Source: Egicoccus sp. AB-alg6-2 (GTDB taxonomy: Bacteria > Actinomycetota > Nitriliruptoria > Nitriliruptorales > Nitriliruptoraceae). From it: a stretch of DNA of 64,000 bases. Location: the NCBI RefSeq assembly GCF_041821025.1, contig NZ_JBGUAY010000008.1, positions 92,748-156,747 on the forward strand, in the 5' to 3' direction. The translations under genes were made by a program, and so were the position numbers. Under the pieces are notes generated by a model. That model saw only the letters and a program-made list of their open reading frames with translations, was not told the origin of the DNA and searched no databases. Within the stretch, counting starts at the first letter, position 1. Every line of letters starts with the position of its first letter. Shown here piece by piece: positions 17,248-24,879 of the stretch.

Positions 17248-17278
17248 ACCGTAAGACCTCGACCTAACTTGAGGTCAA
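17248..17278 (-). promoter_or_regulatory. MerR-family operator-promoter with 19-bp spacer
   Basis: On the minus strand the -35 TTGACC (17273-17278) and -10 TACGGT (17248-17253) are separated by exactly 19 bp, the over-long spacer typical of MerR-activated promoters. Within the spacer lies an inverted repeat GACCTC / GAGGTC (17255-17260 and 17271-17276), very like the SoxR/MerR sites of the CCTCAAGTTAACTTGAGG type. It would drive the SDR-QueA-like operon. The regulator is not encoded in this window. Confidence 0.75.
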
Positions 17279-17330
17279 GTGGATCGCGAAAGCAAGTGGC
17301 ACGCGACGCGACATCGCTGGCGCAAGACAG

Positions 17331-17357
17331 ACGGGCGGCCCACGAAGGGCCGCCCGT
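17331..17357 (-). terminator. rho-independent-type terminator hairpin
   Basis: ACGGGCGGCCC (17331-17341) pairs perfectly with GGGCCGCCCGT (17347-17357) around a 5-nt loop. It follows the small membrane protein gene by 16 nt on the minus strand; the downstream T-run is weak (CTGTCTT). It also insulates the MerR-type promoter. Confidence 0.6.
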
Positions 17358-17373
17358 CGAGTGCGGGGGAGAG

Positions 17374-17703
17374 TCAGGCGGCGCGGACGCCGGCCGAGGT
17401 GCCGACCGGGGCGGTGACGTCACCGTTGCGGCTGGCGATGGCCCCGACGAAGGTGCGCACGAACTCGCCGGTCGCGATCAGCACGACGCCGGTCATCAGC
17501 GGGTGGAGCCAGTCGACGCGCAGGTCCTGGCCAAAGGCGGCGAACACCGAGTAGTCCAGGCCCCACGCCAGACCAGCGGCCAGCAGGACGGCCACCGTGC
17601 GGGTGAGGGCAGTCGGGATGCGGACGGGGACGAGCTCGTCGATGGTGGCGACGACCACGGCGAGACCGAGTGCGAGGGCAACGAGGATGACGAACGGGTA
17701 CAT
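17374..17703 (-). CDS. small integral membrane protein, unknown
   Basis: A 109-residue protein with three predicted hydrophobic helices (about residues 3-20, 33-50 and 68-86) and a short polar tail. It starts at an ATG with AAGGAG at the right spacing and ends in front of a strong hairpin, so it is a real monocistronic gene. Hydrophobicity and size recall small holin-like or membrane-anchor proteins, but no family is recognised. It is divergent from the ECF sigma gene; whether the two are linked is unknown. Confidence 0.75.
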   Translation of the reverse strand: MYPFVILVALALGLAVVVATIDELVPVRIPTALTRTVAVLLAAGLAWGLDYSVFAAFGQDLRVDWLHPLMTGVVLIATGEFVRTFVGAIASRNGDVTAPVGTSAGVRAA

Positions 17704-17851
17704 GGGGGCGCTCCTTGCCCCGTCGTCCGGGGCCTCCGGCGGGTCGCTGGTGACCCGCTCACCACTTGGACTCCGTGCAGCGCGAATCGGTTACCGGAAC
17801 ATTCGCGGCGGGTTGCGCGGCCTCGGACGCGTCGTCGGCGAGGATGCGACC

Positions 17852-18415
17852 GTGGACGTCGACCCGGAACTGGTACGAGCGGTGCAGCGCGGCGACGCGG
17901 GCGCCATGGATGACCTCGTGCGCGCGTCCTACACCGACGTCTACCGCCTGTGCCACCGACTGCTCGGCGATCCGGCGGACGCCGCGGACGCGACGCAGGA
18001 GGTCTTCGTGCGGGTGATGCGTTCGGTGGTCGGATTCCGCGCCGACTCGGCCTTCGGGACCTGGCTGCACCGGGTCACCCTCAACGTCTGTGCGACGGCG
18101 CTGCGACGCCGCGGCGACGCACGCGCACGCGGCCAGGCCGCCGGTTCGGTTCCGTTCGAGCCAGACGAACAGGTCGTGGACGGTGCCGACACGGCGGGCG
18201 AGGTCGCTGCACGCGACCAGGCCGGCCGCGTCGCCGCCGCCATCGCCCGCCTCCCGCCGGTCGCGCGCGATGTCGTCGTGCTCCGTCACGTCCGGGGACT
18301 GTCGACCAAGGAGGCCGCGCGGATGCTCGACATCAGCGAGACTGCGTGCAAGGTCCGACTGCACCGGGCGCACGCCCGGCTGCGCGATCTCCTCGACGAG
18401 GGCGACGTTGACTGA
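17852..18415 (+). CDS. ECF-family RNA polymerase sigma factor
   Basis: A 187-residue ECF sigma factor. Region 2 includes DAADATQEVFVRVMR and GTWLHRVTLNVC, and region 4 includes LPPVARDVVVLRHVRGLS with KEAARMLDISETACKVRLHRA as the DNA-reading helix-turn-helix (quoted in parts below 20 residues: KEAARMLDIS, ETACKVRLHRA). Start is the GTG at 17852 preceded by GAGG. The last 8 nt overlap a zinc-finger anti-sigma gene that starts TTG, so the pair is translationally coupled, the usual arrangement for keeping the factor silent until the anti-sigma is released. Regulon unknown. Confidence 0.92.
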   Translation: MDVDPELVRAVQRGDAGAMDDLVRASYTDVYRLCHRLLGDPADAADATQEVFVRVMRSVVGFRADSAFGTWLHRVTLNVCATALRRRGDARARGQAAGSVPFEPDEQVVDGADTAGEVAARDQAGRVAAAIARLPPVARDVVVLRHVRGLSTKEAARMLDISETACKVRLHRAHARLRDLLDEGDVD

Positions 18416-18821
18416 CGCGACCAACCGCATCTGCCGCGAGGTCCGGGTCCACCTGCCGCCGTACGTGGACGGCTCGGCGCCGGCGTGGCGTCGCCGACTG
18501 CTCGGCTGGCATCTCGCGCGGTGCAACGCCTGCCGAGTCGAACTGGAGCGGCAGCAGCAGGTCGCGGCGGGGCTCGAGGCACTCGGTGAGCTCCGCCAGG
18601 AGACCGCACCGCCGCCGGATCTGTTGGACACCCTGCTGGAGCGCGCCGGCCAGCCCGACCTTCGCAGCCGTGCCGCCGCCCCGGCACGCGGGGCGGTCAG
18701 TGGAGCGCGACCCGGTCTGTCCGTCGCATTGCTCGTCGCCGGCGCTCTCGCGGGCACGGCGGTCGGGTTCGCGGGCTGGCGTGGGGCACGAGCCGTGGAC
18801 CGGCGGGTGCGACGCCGCTGA
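18408..18821 (+). CDS. zinc-finger (zf-HC2) anti-sigma factor
   Basis: A 137-residue membrane anti-sigma factor. The ZAS zinc motif HLARCNAC (HxxxCxxC) is at about residues 32-39 with an earlier cysteine in ICREV, and one transmembrane helix lies near the C-terminus (LSVALLVAGALAGTAVGF). Only a short Arg-rich tail follows the helix, so sensing must occur through the cytosolic zinc domain or another protein. The start is TTG at 18408, inside the end of the sigma gene and preceded by GAGGG at 7 nt; no ATG or GTG in this frame gives a plausible protein. It should bind and silence the ECF factor. Confidence 0.85.
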   Translation: MTDATNRICREVRVHLPPYVDGSAPAWRRRLLGWHLARCNACRVELERQQQVAAGLEALGELRQETAPPPDLLDTLLERAGQPDLRSRAAAPARGAVSGARPGLSVALLVAGALAGTAVGFAGWRGARAVDRRVRRR

Positions 18822-18833
18822 CCCCGTGGACTT

Positions 18834-18877
18834 GGGGACGGTCACCTCGGGGACGGTCACGTCGGGTCGGTCACGTC
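18834..18877 (+). repeat. three tandem 14-15-bp direct repeats upstream of the DUF2277 gene
   Basis: GGGGACGGTCACCTC (18834-18848), GGGGACGGTCACGTC (18849-18863) and GGGTCGGTCACGTC (18864-18877) run head to tail immediately upstream of a -10 element at 18892. The position over the expected -35 region suggests regulator binding sites. Confidence 0.6.
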
Positions 18878-18891
18878 GGGGTCGCGCGACG

Positions 18892-18897
18892 TACGCT
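18892..18897 (+). promoter_or_regulatory. leaderless -10 element TACGCT
   Basis: TACGCT is followed by 6 nt and then the ATG of the DUF2277 gene at 18904, with no ribosome site between. This is leaderless geometry. Confidence 0.55.
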
Positions 18898-18903
18898 TCG
18901 CGC

Positions 18904-19155
18904 ATGTGCCGATCCATCCAACAGCTGCGGGGTGCACAGCCCCCCGCCACCGATGACGAGGTCCGCGACGCCGCGCTGCAGTACGTGCGCAAGATCAGCG
19001 GGTACCGGGCTCCGTCCGCCGCCAACCAGGAGGCGTTCGACGCCGCCGTCGCCGAGGTGGCCTCGGCAACGCGCCGGTTGCTCGAAAGCCTCGTCGTCGC
19101 GCCGGGGTCGAAGCCGGCCGAGCCCGTCCAGCGCCGCGTCCGTGCCCGCGCGTAG
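18904..19155 (+). CDS. DUF2277 family protein
   Basis: An 83-residue protein of the DUF2277 family, recognised by its opening MCRSIQQLRG, the PPATDDEVRDAALQYVRKIS block and SGYRAPSAANQEAF. Members are small, mostly helical and common in actinobacteria; their role is unknown. A conserved cysteine is the second residue. Start: ATG exactly 6 nt after a TACGCT -10 element, so a leaderless message. Its stop shares one base with the GTG of the YigZ gene, so the two are probably an operon. Confidence 0.85.
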   Translation: MCRSIQQLRGAQPPATDDEVRDAALQYVRKISGYRAPSAANQEAFDAAVAEVASATRRLLESLVVAPGSKPAEPVQRRVRARA

Positions 19156-19841
19156 TGGTCGAGATCGCTGACGCCGGTTTCACCGATCCACTCGACACCA
19201 TCGCGGCACGGGTCCGCACCGAGTCCGAGGTGAAGGCGTCACGATTCGTCGCCGATCTCGTGCCCGTTGCGGACCTCGCGGCCGCCGAGGCCGCCATCGC
19301 CGGAATCCGTCGGGAGTTCCACGACGCGCGGCACCACTGCACCGCGTTGGTGCTCGGCCCCGACGGGCAGCAGCAGCGGTCGAGCGACGACGGTGAACCG
19401 TCCGGGACGGCGGGCGCCCCCATGCTCGCCGTCCTGCGCGGTGCCGCGGTGACCGATGTGGTCGCCGTCGTCACGCGCTACTTCGGCGGGACGTTGCTGG
19501 GCACCGGCGGACTGGCGCGCGCCTACGGGGGCGCCGTCGGCGACGCCGTCGCGGCCGCGACACGGCTGCGTCGGCGCACCGCCCGGCGCTTCGCCGTGGA
19601 CGTCGGTCACGAGGACGCCGGCCGGCTCGAGCACCGCCTCCGGGTCTTCGTCGACGGCGCACCGGGCGCGGCGGTGACCACCGGCGCCTATGACGCGAGC
19701 GGCGCTCGTTTCGAGGTCCTCGTCCTTCCCGACGCCGCCGCGGCGTTCACGACCCTGCTCGCCGAGAGCGGCGTCGACCACCACCTCGACGATCTCGGCA
19801 CCACCGTGCGGTCCTTCGTCGTCGCCCGCGGGAGCGCCTGA
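19155..19841 (+). CDS. YigZ / IMPACT (UPF0029) family protein
   Basis: A 228-residue protein of the YigZ/IMPACT family. The N-terminal UPF0029 domain (about residues 20-130) has the signatures KASRFVADL, ARHHCTALVLG, SSDDGEPSGTAGAPML and VVTRYFGGTLLGTGGLARAY; the shorter C-terminal DUF1949-like domain follows. Bacterial members are thought to bind nucleic acid or ribosomes, and the eukaryotic relative IMPACT regulates Gcn2, but the bacterial function is not settled. The start GTG at 19155 overlaps the preceding stop by one base. The gene ends 17 nt from a convergent P-type ATPase gene. Confidence 0.9.
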   Translation: MVEIADAGFTDPLDTIAARVRTESEVKASRFVADLVPVADLAAAEAAIAGIRREFHDARHHCTALVLGPDGQQQRSSDDGEPSGTAGAPMLAVLRGAAVTDVVAVVTRYFGGTLLGTGGLARAYGGAVGDAVAAATRLRRRTARRFAVDVGHEDAGRLEHRLRVFVDGAPGAAVTTGAYDASGARFEVLVLPDAAAAFTTLLAESGVDHHLDDLGTTVRSFVVARGSA

Positions 19842-19857
19842 CGGTCGTGGCCGCTGG

Positions 19858-22587
19858 TCACCGTCGCGTGCGGCGGCGCCGGGTACGGCCACGCTGCGCG
19901 AGGTACTTGCGGCCTTCTTCCACGACCAGGATCGAGGAGGCGGTGGCGCCGGCGATCAGCCAGTGGTCGAGGCCGAGGGGCACGGTGTCGACGACGGTCT
20001 GGAGCGGGGTGAGGTGCACCGCGGCGACCTGGAGAACGAACACTCCGGCCAGCGCGGCCCACAACTTGCCGTTGCGCAACGTGTGGCCGGAAAACACCGT
20101 GGTGGTCTCGACGCGGGCGTTGACGGCGTTGAAGAACTGGAACAGCACGAAGGTCGTGAACGCCAGCGTGACCGCGAATGCGCCCCCGTCGTCGGGCCGG
20201 ACCACGGTGCCCCAGCGAAACAACGCCAACGTGCCGACCGCCATCACGCCGCCCGAGAGCGCCAGCCGTAGGAACCGGTCGCGATCGAGGATCTGCGCCG
20301 ATGCAGGCCGGGGTGGGCGGGTCATGGTGTCCGGCCTGGCGGGATCCACCCCGAGCGCCATCGCGGGCGGGCCGTCCATGATCAGGTTCACCCACAGGAT
20401 CTGGATCGGGGTGAACGGGGTGGGCAGCCCCAGCAGCCTGGCGCCGAGGATCGTCAGGATCGCGCCGATGTTGGTCGCGAGCTGGAATCGGACGAAGGAG
20501 ACGATGTTGTCGTAGATCGTCCGACCGCGTTCGATGGCCGCCACGATGGTCGTGAAGTCGTCGTCAGCGAGGACGAGGTCGGCGGCTTCCTTCGTGACCT
20601 CGGTACCGGTGATCCCCATCGCGATCCCGATGTCGGCGCGCTCGAGGGCGGCGGCGTCGTTGACCCCGTCACCGGTCATCGCCGTGATACGGCCGCGACG
20701 TCGAAGCGCATCGACGATGCGGACCTTGTGGTGCGGAGACACCCGGGCGCACACGCCGACGTCGTCGATGCGCGCGACGAGTTCGTCGTCATCGAGCGCG
20801 TCGATGTCACCGCCGGTGAGGGTCTCACCGGTGATGCCGAGCTCACGCGCGATCGACGCTGCCGTCGTCGGGTGGTCACCGGTGATCATCTTCACCCGAA
20901 CCCCGGCGCGGTGTGCGATCGCGATGGCCTCGGCCGCGCCCGGACGTGAGGGGTCGACGATGCCCACGAGTGCCTCGAACGTCAGCTCCTCGACGAGTCC
21001 GTCGACGGGGCCGACCTGGTCAGGTGGGGCCCCGAGGTGGCGGCTGGCCACCGCGAGGGTGCGTAGGCCGTCGGCGGCGAGCTCGTGGATGGCGCGATCG
21101 ATGCGTGCCTGCCACATCTCGTCCAGCGGCGCCACCCCGTCGGGGACCACGACCGAGGCACACCTTCGCAGGACCACGTCCGGGGCGCCCTTGACGTACA
21201 GGTCGGTCCCGCCGGCGAGGCCGTCGTGGGCGGTGGCCATCAGCTTGGTCGCCGCATCGAACGGCAACTCGTCCCGTCGCGGCCGTCGACGCAGCTGGCG
21301 GACGTCGGCGCCGAGCTTGGCCGCCAGCACCAGCAGCGCTCCCTCGGTCGGGTCGCCGACCAGGACCCCGTCGACGACGTCGGCGTCGTTGCACAGCGTC
21401 ATCGCGGCCGGTGCGGCGCCCAACCTCCCCGGTGCCGGCCGAACCGCGCCGCCGGCGTGGTAGCCGTCGCCGGTGACGTCGTGTCGCCGGCCGGCGTGCC
21501 AGAAGGCGCGGACCGTCATCTCGTTGCGGGTCAGCGTGCCGGTCTTGTCGGTGCAGATCGTGTCGGTGGCGCCCAGCGTCTCCACCGACGGCAGCCGCTT
21601 GACGATCGCGTTGCGTCGCGCCATCCCGGCGGTGCCTACGGCCAGGGTGAGGGTCACCACGGCGGGTAAGCCCTCGGGGATGGCAGCGACCGCCAATGCG
21701 ATGGCGTCGAGTGCCGCCCGGGCGAACGTGTCGCCCTGCAGCAGCGCCACACCGAAGACGACCGTCACGGCCAGGCCGGCGACCAGCGCGAGGCGACGGC
21801 CGAGGGCGTCGATCTGGCGCTGCAACGGGGTGGGGCGGGTTTCCGCCTCGGACAACATGCGGGCCACGGACCCGATCTCGGTGTCCATGCCGGTGGCCGT
21901 CACCAACAACACGCCACGGCCGCGGACGACCGTCGCGTTCATCCACACCATCGTGTACCGATCGGCGATCGGCGCGCCCGCCGTGAGGTCGCCGGCCTCG
22001 ACCTGTTTGTCGACCGCCGTGGACTCACCTGTCAGCGACGACTCGTCCACGGCGAGCGTCGTGGCACCCAGCAAGCGCCCGTCGGCAGGCACCCGGTCCC
22101 CGGCCTCGAGCAGCACCACGTCTCCGGGCACCAGCTCGGCCCCGTCGACGTCCTCCAGCCGGCCGCTGCGGCGCACCCGGGCACGGGTCGTGAGCATGCG
22201 CCGCAGCGCGTCCACCGCCCGCTCGGCCTTCGCTTCCTGCAGGTAGCCCAACGACGCGTTGAGCACCAGCACGACACCGATCACGACCGCGTCCTTCAAA
22301 TCGCCGACGGCCGCGGCCAGCCCGGCAGCGACGACGAGGATCGCGATCAACAGGCTCTTGAACTGGGCCACGAACAGCGACAGCCGCGACCGGCGTGGCG
22401 GTTCGGCGATCTCGTTGCGGCCGTACCGCTCGAGTCGTGTCGCCGCCTCGTCGCGGGTGAGGCCGGCATCGACGTCGACCGCGAGCGCGGCAGCGAGGGC
22501 GGCCGGACCGACCGTGTGCGGGGGCCCGGGCAGCTCGACGGCAACCGTGGCTGGTGGGGCGGTGGGATCTGGATCTGGAGCGGTCAT
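19858..22587 (-). CDS. P2-type cation-transporting ATPase (Ca2+/PMR1-like)
   Basis: A 909-residue P-type ATPase with the cation-ATPase N-terminal domain (RLERYGRNEI), actuator motif TGES at 186-189, membrane motif PEGLP at about 304, phosphorylated Asp347 in DKTGTLT, nucleotide-domain KGAP and hinge MTGDGVNDAAALERAD. The absence of a metal-binding CxxC N-terminus and of CPC in TM4 excludes heavy-metal P1B types. This matches the P2A group (SERCA/PMR1), so calcium or manganese export is most likely; the ion is inference. Start ATG at 22587 with GGAGAA upstream. It is monocistronic and convergent with the YigZ gene. Confidence 0.93.
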   Translation of the reverse strand: MTAPDPDPTAPPATVAVELPGPPHTVGPAALAAALAVDVDAGLTRDEAATRLERYGRNEIAEPPRRSRLSLFVAQFKSLLIAILVVAAGLAAAVGDLKDAVVIGVVLVLNASLGYLQEAKAERAVDALRRMLTTRARVRRSGRLEDVDGAELVPGDVVLLEAGDRVPADGRLLGATTLAVDESSLTGESTAVDKQVEAGDLTAGAPIADRYTMVWMNATVVRGRGVLLVTATGMDTEIGSVARMLSEAETRPTPLQRQIDALGRRLALVAGLAVTVVFGVALLQGDTFARAALDAIALAVAAIPEGLPAVVTLTLAVGTAGMARRNAIVKRLPSVETLGATDTICTDKTGTLTRNEMTVRAFWHAGRRHDVTGDGYHAGGAVRPAPGRLGAAPAAMTLCNDADVVDGVLVGDPTEGALLVLAAKLGADVRQLRRRPRRDELPFDAATKLMATAHDGLAGGTDLYVKGAPDVVLRRCASVVVPDGVAPLDEMWQARIDRAIHELAADGLRTLAVASRHLGAPPDQVGPVDGLVEELTFEALVGIVDPSRPGAAEAIAIAHRAGVRVKMITGDHPTTAASIARELGITGETLTGGDIDALDDDELVARIDDVGVCARVSPHHKVRIVDALRRRGRITAMTGDGVNDAAALERADIGIAMGITGTEVTKEAADLVLADDDFTTIVAAIERGRTIYDNIVSFVRFQLATNIGAILTILGARLLGLPTPFTPIQILWVNLIMDGPPAMALGVDPARPDTMTRPPRPASAQILDRDRFLRLALSGGVMAVGTLALFRWGTVVRPDDGGAFAVTLAFTTFVLFQFFNAVNARVETTTVFSGHTLRNGKLWAALAGVFVLQVAAVHLTPLQTVVDTVPLGLDHWLIAGATASSILVVEEGRKYLAQRGRTRRRRTRR

Positions 22588-22916
22588 CTAGGTTCTCCGG
22601 AGCACGTCCGAACCGGACGTTCACCGGAGGTCTCTCCCACCCATCAGGGCCGTGGCACCGAGCCCGTGGACCGGGCCGTGATGACGATGCCGTCGAGTCG
22701 GGGTACTCCCCTCCGCACCAGGCAGCGTACGACCCACCAACAGCTCCATCGATGACCGCCACCTGCCCGTGCGCGCCGCGCCCTCCGTCGAGCCTCAACC
22801 GCCGGTGTCCAGTCGAGTCCCGCACGGTCGGTGTGACGGGGACGGTGGCGCCTGCGCGCAATGCACCACCGTGGAGTCACGCTGCGGATCGCCCCCACGA
22901 CCGAAGGCGAACACCG
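22588..22916. other. 329-bp divergent intergenic region, nothing identified
   Basis: This gap separates the P-type ATPase (leftward) from the stress SDR (rightward) and must hold both promoters. I see no TAnnnT element at a useful distance from either start, no conserved repeat and no supported small reading frame. Open frames crossing it are antisense or out-of-frame extensions of neighbouring genes. Confidence 0.5.
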
Positions 22917-23759
22917 ATGAGCAACCCCCCAGCCCAGAGCCAGCCCTACCCCGGCCGCGAGGACCAGCTGCAGCCACCGGCCGACCACGGCGAACGCAGC
23001 TACCGGGGCGCCGAGCGCCTGGCCGGGAAGAAGGCGGTCGTCACCGGCGCGGACAGCGGGATCGGGCGGGCCGTCGCCCTCGCCTTCGCCCGCGAGGGCG
23101 CCGACGTGCTGATCAGCTACCTCGAGGAGGACGACGACGCCAAGGAAACGGCGCGTCTCGTCGAGGAGGCGGGTCAGCAGGCGGTCCTGGTGCCCGGTGA
23201 CCTCGCCGATCCGGCCCACTGCCGGGCCGTGATCGAGCGGGCGAAGGAGTCGTTCGGCCGCATCGACGTCCTGGTCAACAACGCCGCGTTCCAGATGTCG
23301 CGCGAGGACATCGTCGACATCCCCGACGACGAGTGGGACCGCACCTTCCAGGTCAACATCACGGCCATGTTCCACCTGTGCAAGGCCGCGGTGCCGCTGA
23401 TGCAGGCCGGCGGATCGATCATCAACACCGCGTCCATCCAGGAGGACCAGCCGTCGCCACACCTGCTGCCCTACGCGGCGACGAAGGCGGCCATCCTGAG
23501 CTTCACCGGCAACCTCGCCAAGATGCTCGGACCACGGGGCATCCGGGTCAACTGTGTCGCGCCCGGACCGATCTGGACGCCGCTGATCCCGGCGACCCTC
23601 CCCGAGGAGATGGTGGAGGGCTTCGGCTCCGACACGCCGCTGGGCCGCGTGGGGCAGCCGGCCGAGGTCGCGCCCGCCTACGTGCTGCTGGCGTCCGACG
23701 AGGCGAGCTACATGTCGGGCGCCAACGTGCCGGTCACGGGTGGCAAGCCGATCATCTAG
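22917..23759 (+). CDS. SDR family oxidoreductase, YhdF/YdaD (general stress) type
   Basis: A 280-residue SDR. The N-terminal 40 residues carry the Pro/Gln-rich leader with YRGAERLAGKKA that marks the YdaD/YhxC/GSP39 group; the cofactor loop is TGADSGIG, then NNAA, with the catalytic Ser in TASIQ and Tyr/Lys in LLPYAATKAAI. The C-terminus MSGANVPVTGGKPII is the group signature. In Bacillus these proteins belong to the general stress set; the true substrate is unknown. The ATG at 22917 follows GAAGG; the frame is open upstream for 120 codons but without family similarity. It ends before a small hairpin at 23810. Confidence 0.92.
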   Translation: MSNPPAQSQPYPGREDQLQPPADHGERSYRGAERLAGKKAVVTGADSGIGRAVALAFAREGADVLISYLEEDDDAKETARLVEEAGQQAVLVPGDLADPAHCRAVIERAKESFGRIDVLVNNAAFQMSREDIVDIPDDEWDRTFQVNITAMFHLCKAAVPLMQAGGSIINTASIQEDQPSPHLLPYAATKAAILSFTGNLAKMLGPRGIRVNCVAPGPIWTPLIPATLPEEMVEGFGSDTPLGRVGQPAEVAPAYVLLASDEASYMSGANVPVTGGKPII

Positions 23760-23809
23760 CCAAGGTGCATCCGTCGGGGTCTCGCCCACCGGCTTCGCCC
23801 GGTCATCGA

Positions 23810-23828
23810 CCGTCGCCCCGGGCGACGG
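23810..23828 (+). terminator. possible terminator hairpin after the stress SDR
   Basis: CCGTCGCC (23810-23817) pairs with GGCGACGG (23821-23828) around a 3-nt loop, 51 nt after the SDR stop. No U-tract follows, so this is a weak call. Confidence 0.3.
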
Positions 23829-23934
23829 CCCCCGCTGCACGGACGCGCCTCCCCGCACCTTCGCCGCCCCCGGCGCGCCAGCATGACCCTCGCGCGCCGG
23901 GGCGGCCGGCGCCCGCCCGGGAGCGACGGACGTC

Positions 23935-24879
23935 ATGGCAGCGACGATCGCGGTGTTCGCACCGTCGGTGTGGGTCACGGTGACCATCGAGCAGGACGCG
24001 CTGGGCGACGACGACGTCCACCTCCATGCCGGTGGGCAGGGCATCTGGATCGCCCGGATGCTGCGACAGCTCGGCGCCGAGCCGATCGTGTGCGCCCCCG
24101 TGGGGGGTGAGAGCGGACGGGCATTCCAGGGGCTGACCGCGGACTGGGGCATCGAACTGCGGGAGGTGATCACCTCGGCCGCGTCGCCGGTCGAGGTCAG
24201 CGATCGGCGCGACAGCGACGAGCGGCAGCGACTCGCGCGTACGCGGCCCCCGGTCCTCACGCGTCACGAGGTCGACGAGCTGTACAACCGCACGCTGGAG
24301 ACGGCCCTGGCCGCAGGGGTTTGTGTCGTCACCGGGCAGTTCCCGGAGCGGTCCCTGCCCGAGTCGTTCTACGGACGGCTGGCCCGCGACCTCGCCCGCT
24401 ACGAGGTGAAGGTGGTCGGGGACTTCCACGACGCGGAACTGCAGGCGTTCCTCGACGCCGGGACGATGGAACTGCTCAAGGTCAGCGACGGGGACCTCGT
24501 CGCCGATGGCCTGATCGAGAAGGGCGACCGCACCGAGGAGGGGGCCCTGGCCGCGGCGCACGACCTCCAGCAACGGGGCGCGAAGGCCGTGGTGCTGTCG
24601 CGCTCGGACCGACCGGTGCTGGCGTGCTTTCCGAACGGGACCTTCCGCGTCAGCGGCCCGGAGCTCGAGAAGGTCGATTCCCAGGGCTCGGGTGACTCCA
24701 TGACGGCCGCCTTCGCGGCTGGTGTCGCGTCCGGGCTCGATGCCGAGCCCATGCTGTCGCGGGCGTGGGCGGCCGGTGCCGCCAACATCACCCGCCGCGG
24801 CAGCGGTGGCGCCAGCCCCGGCCTCATCGACGAACTGCTGGTGCATGTCGAGATCGAACGAATACCGGAGGATGCATGA
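23935..24879 (+). CDS. PfkB-family carbohydrate kinase (1-phosphofructokinase-like)
   Basis: A 314-residue ribokinase-fold kinase. The entry glycine motif is HAGGQGIWIARMLRQLG and the ATP/anion-hole signature near the end is QGSGDSMTAAFAAG, with Asp in SGDS as the catalytic base (family consensus GAGDS). The sequence is closest in layout to the 1-phosphofructokinase/tagatose-6-phosphate branch, including the central VVTGQFPE region. The start ATG at 23935 has GGGAGC upstream. The stop overlaps the SurE start as ATGA, so the two genes are coupled; a kinase and a phosphomonoesterase acting on the same metabolite pool is an attractive but unproven idea. Confidence 0.88.
   Translation: MAATIAVFAPSVWVTVTIEQDALGDDDVHLHAGGQGIWIARMLRQLGAEPIVCAPVGGESGRAFQGLTADWGIELREVITSAASPVEVSDRRDSDERQRLARTRPPVLTRHEVDELYNRTLETALAAGVCVVTGQFPERSLPESFYGRLARDLARYEVKVVGDFHDAELQAFLDAGTMELLKVSDGDLVADGLIEKGDRTEEGALAAAHDLQQRGAKAVVLSRSDRPVLACFPNGTFRVSGPELEKVDSQGSGDSMTAAFAAGVASGLDAEPMLSRAWAAGAANITRRGSGGASPGLIDELLVHVEIERIPEDA

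Noticed and set aside
17791..17840. ECF-type autoregulatory promoter (GGAAC and CGTC) before the sigma gene
   Set aside because: GGAAC at 17796 and the nearest GTC at 17831 are about 30 nt apart, not the 16-17 nt required, so no ECF promoter is called.
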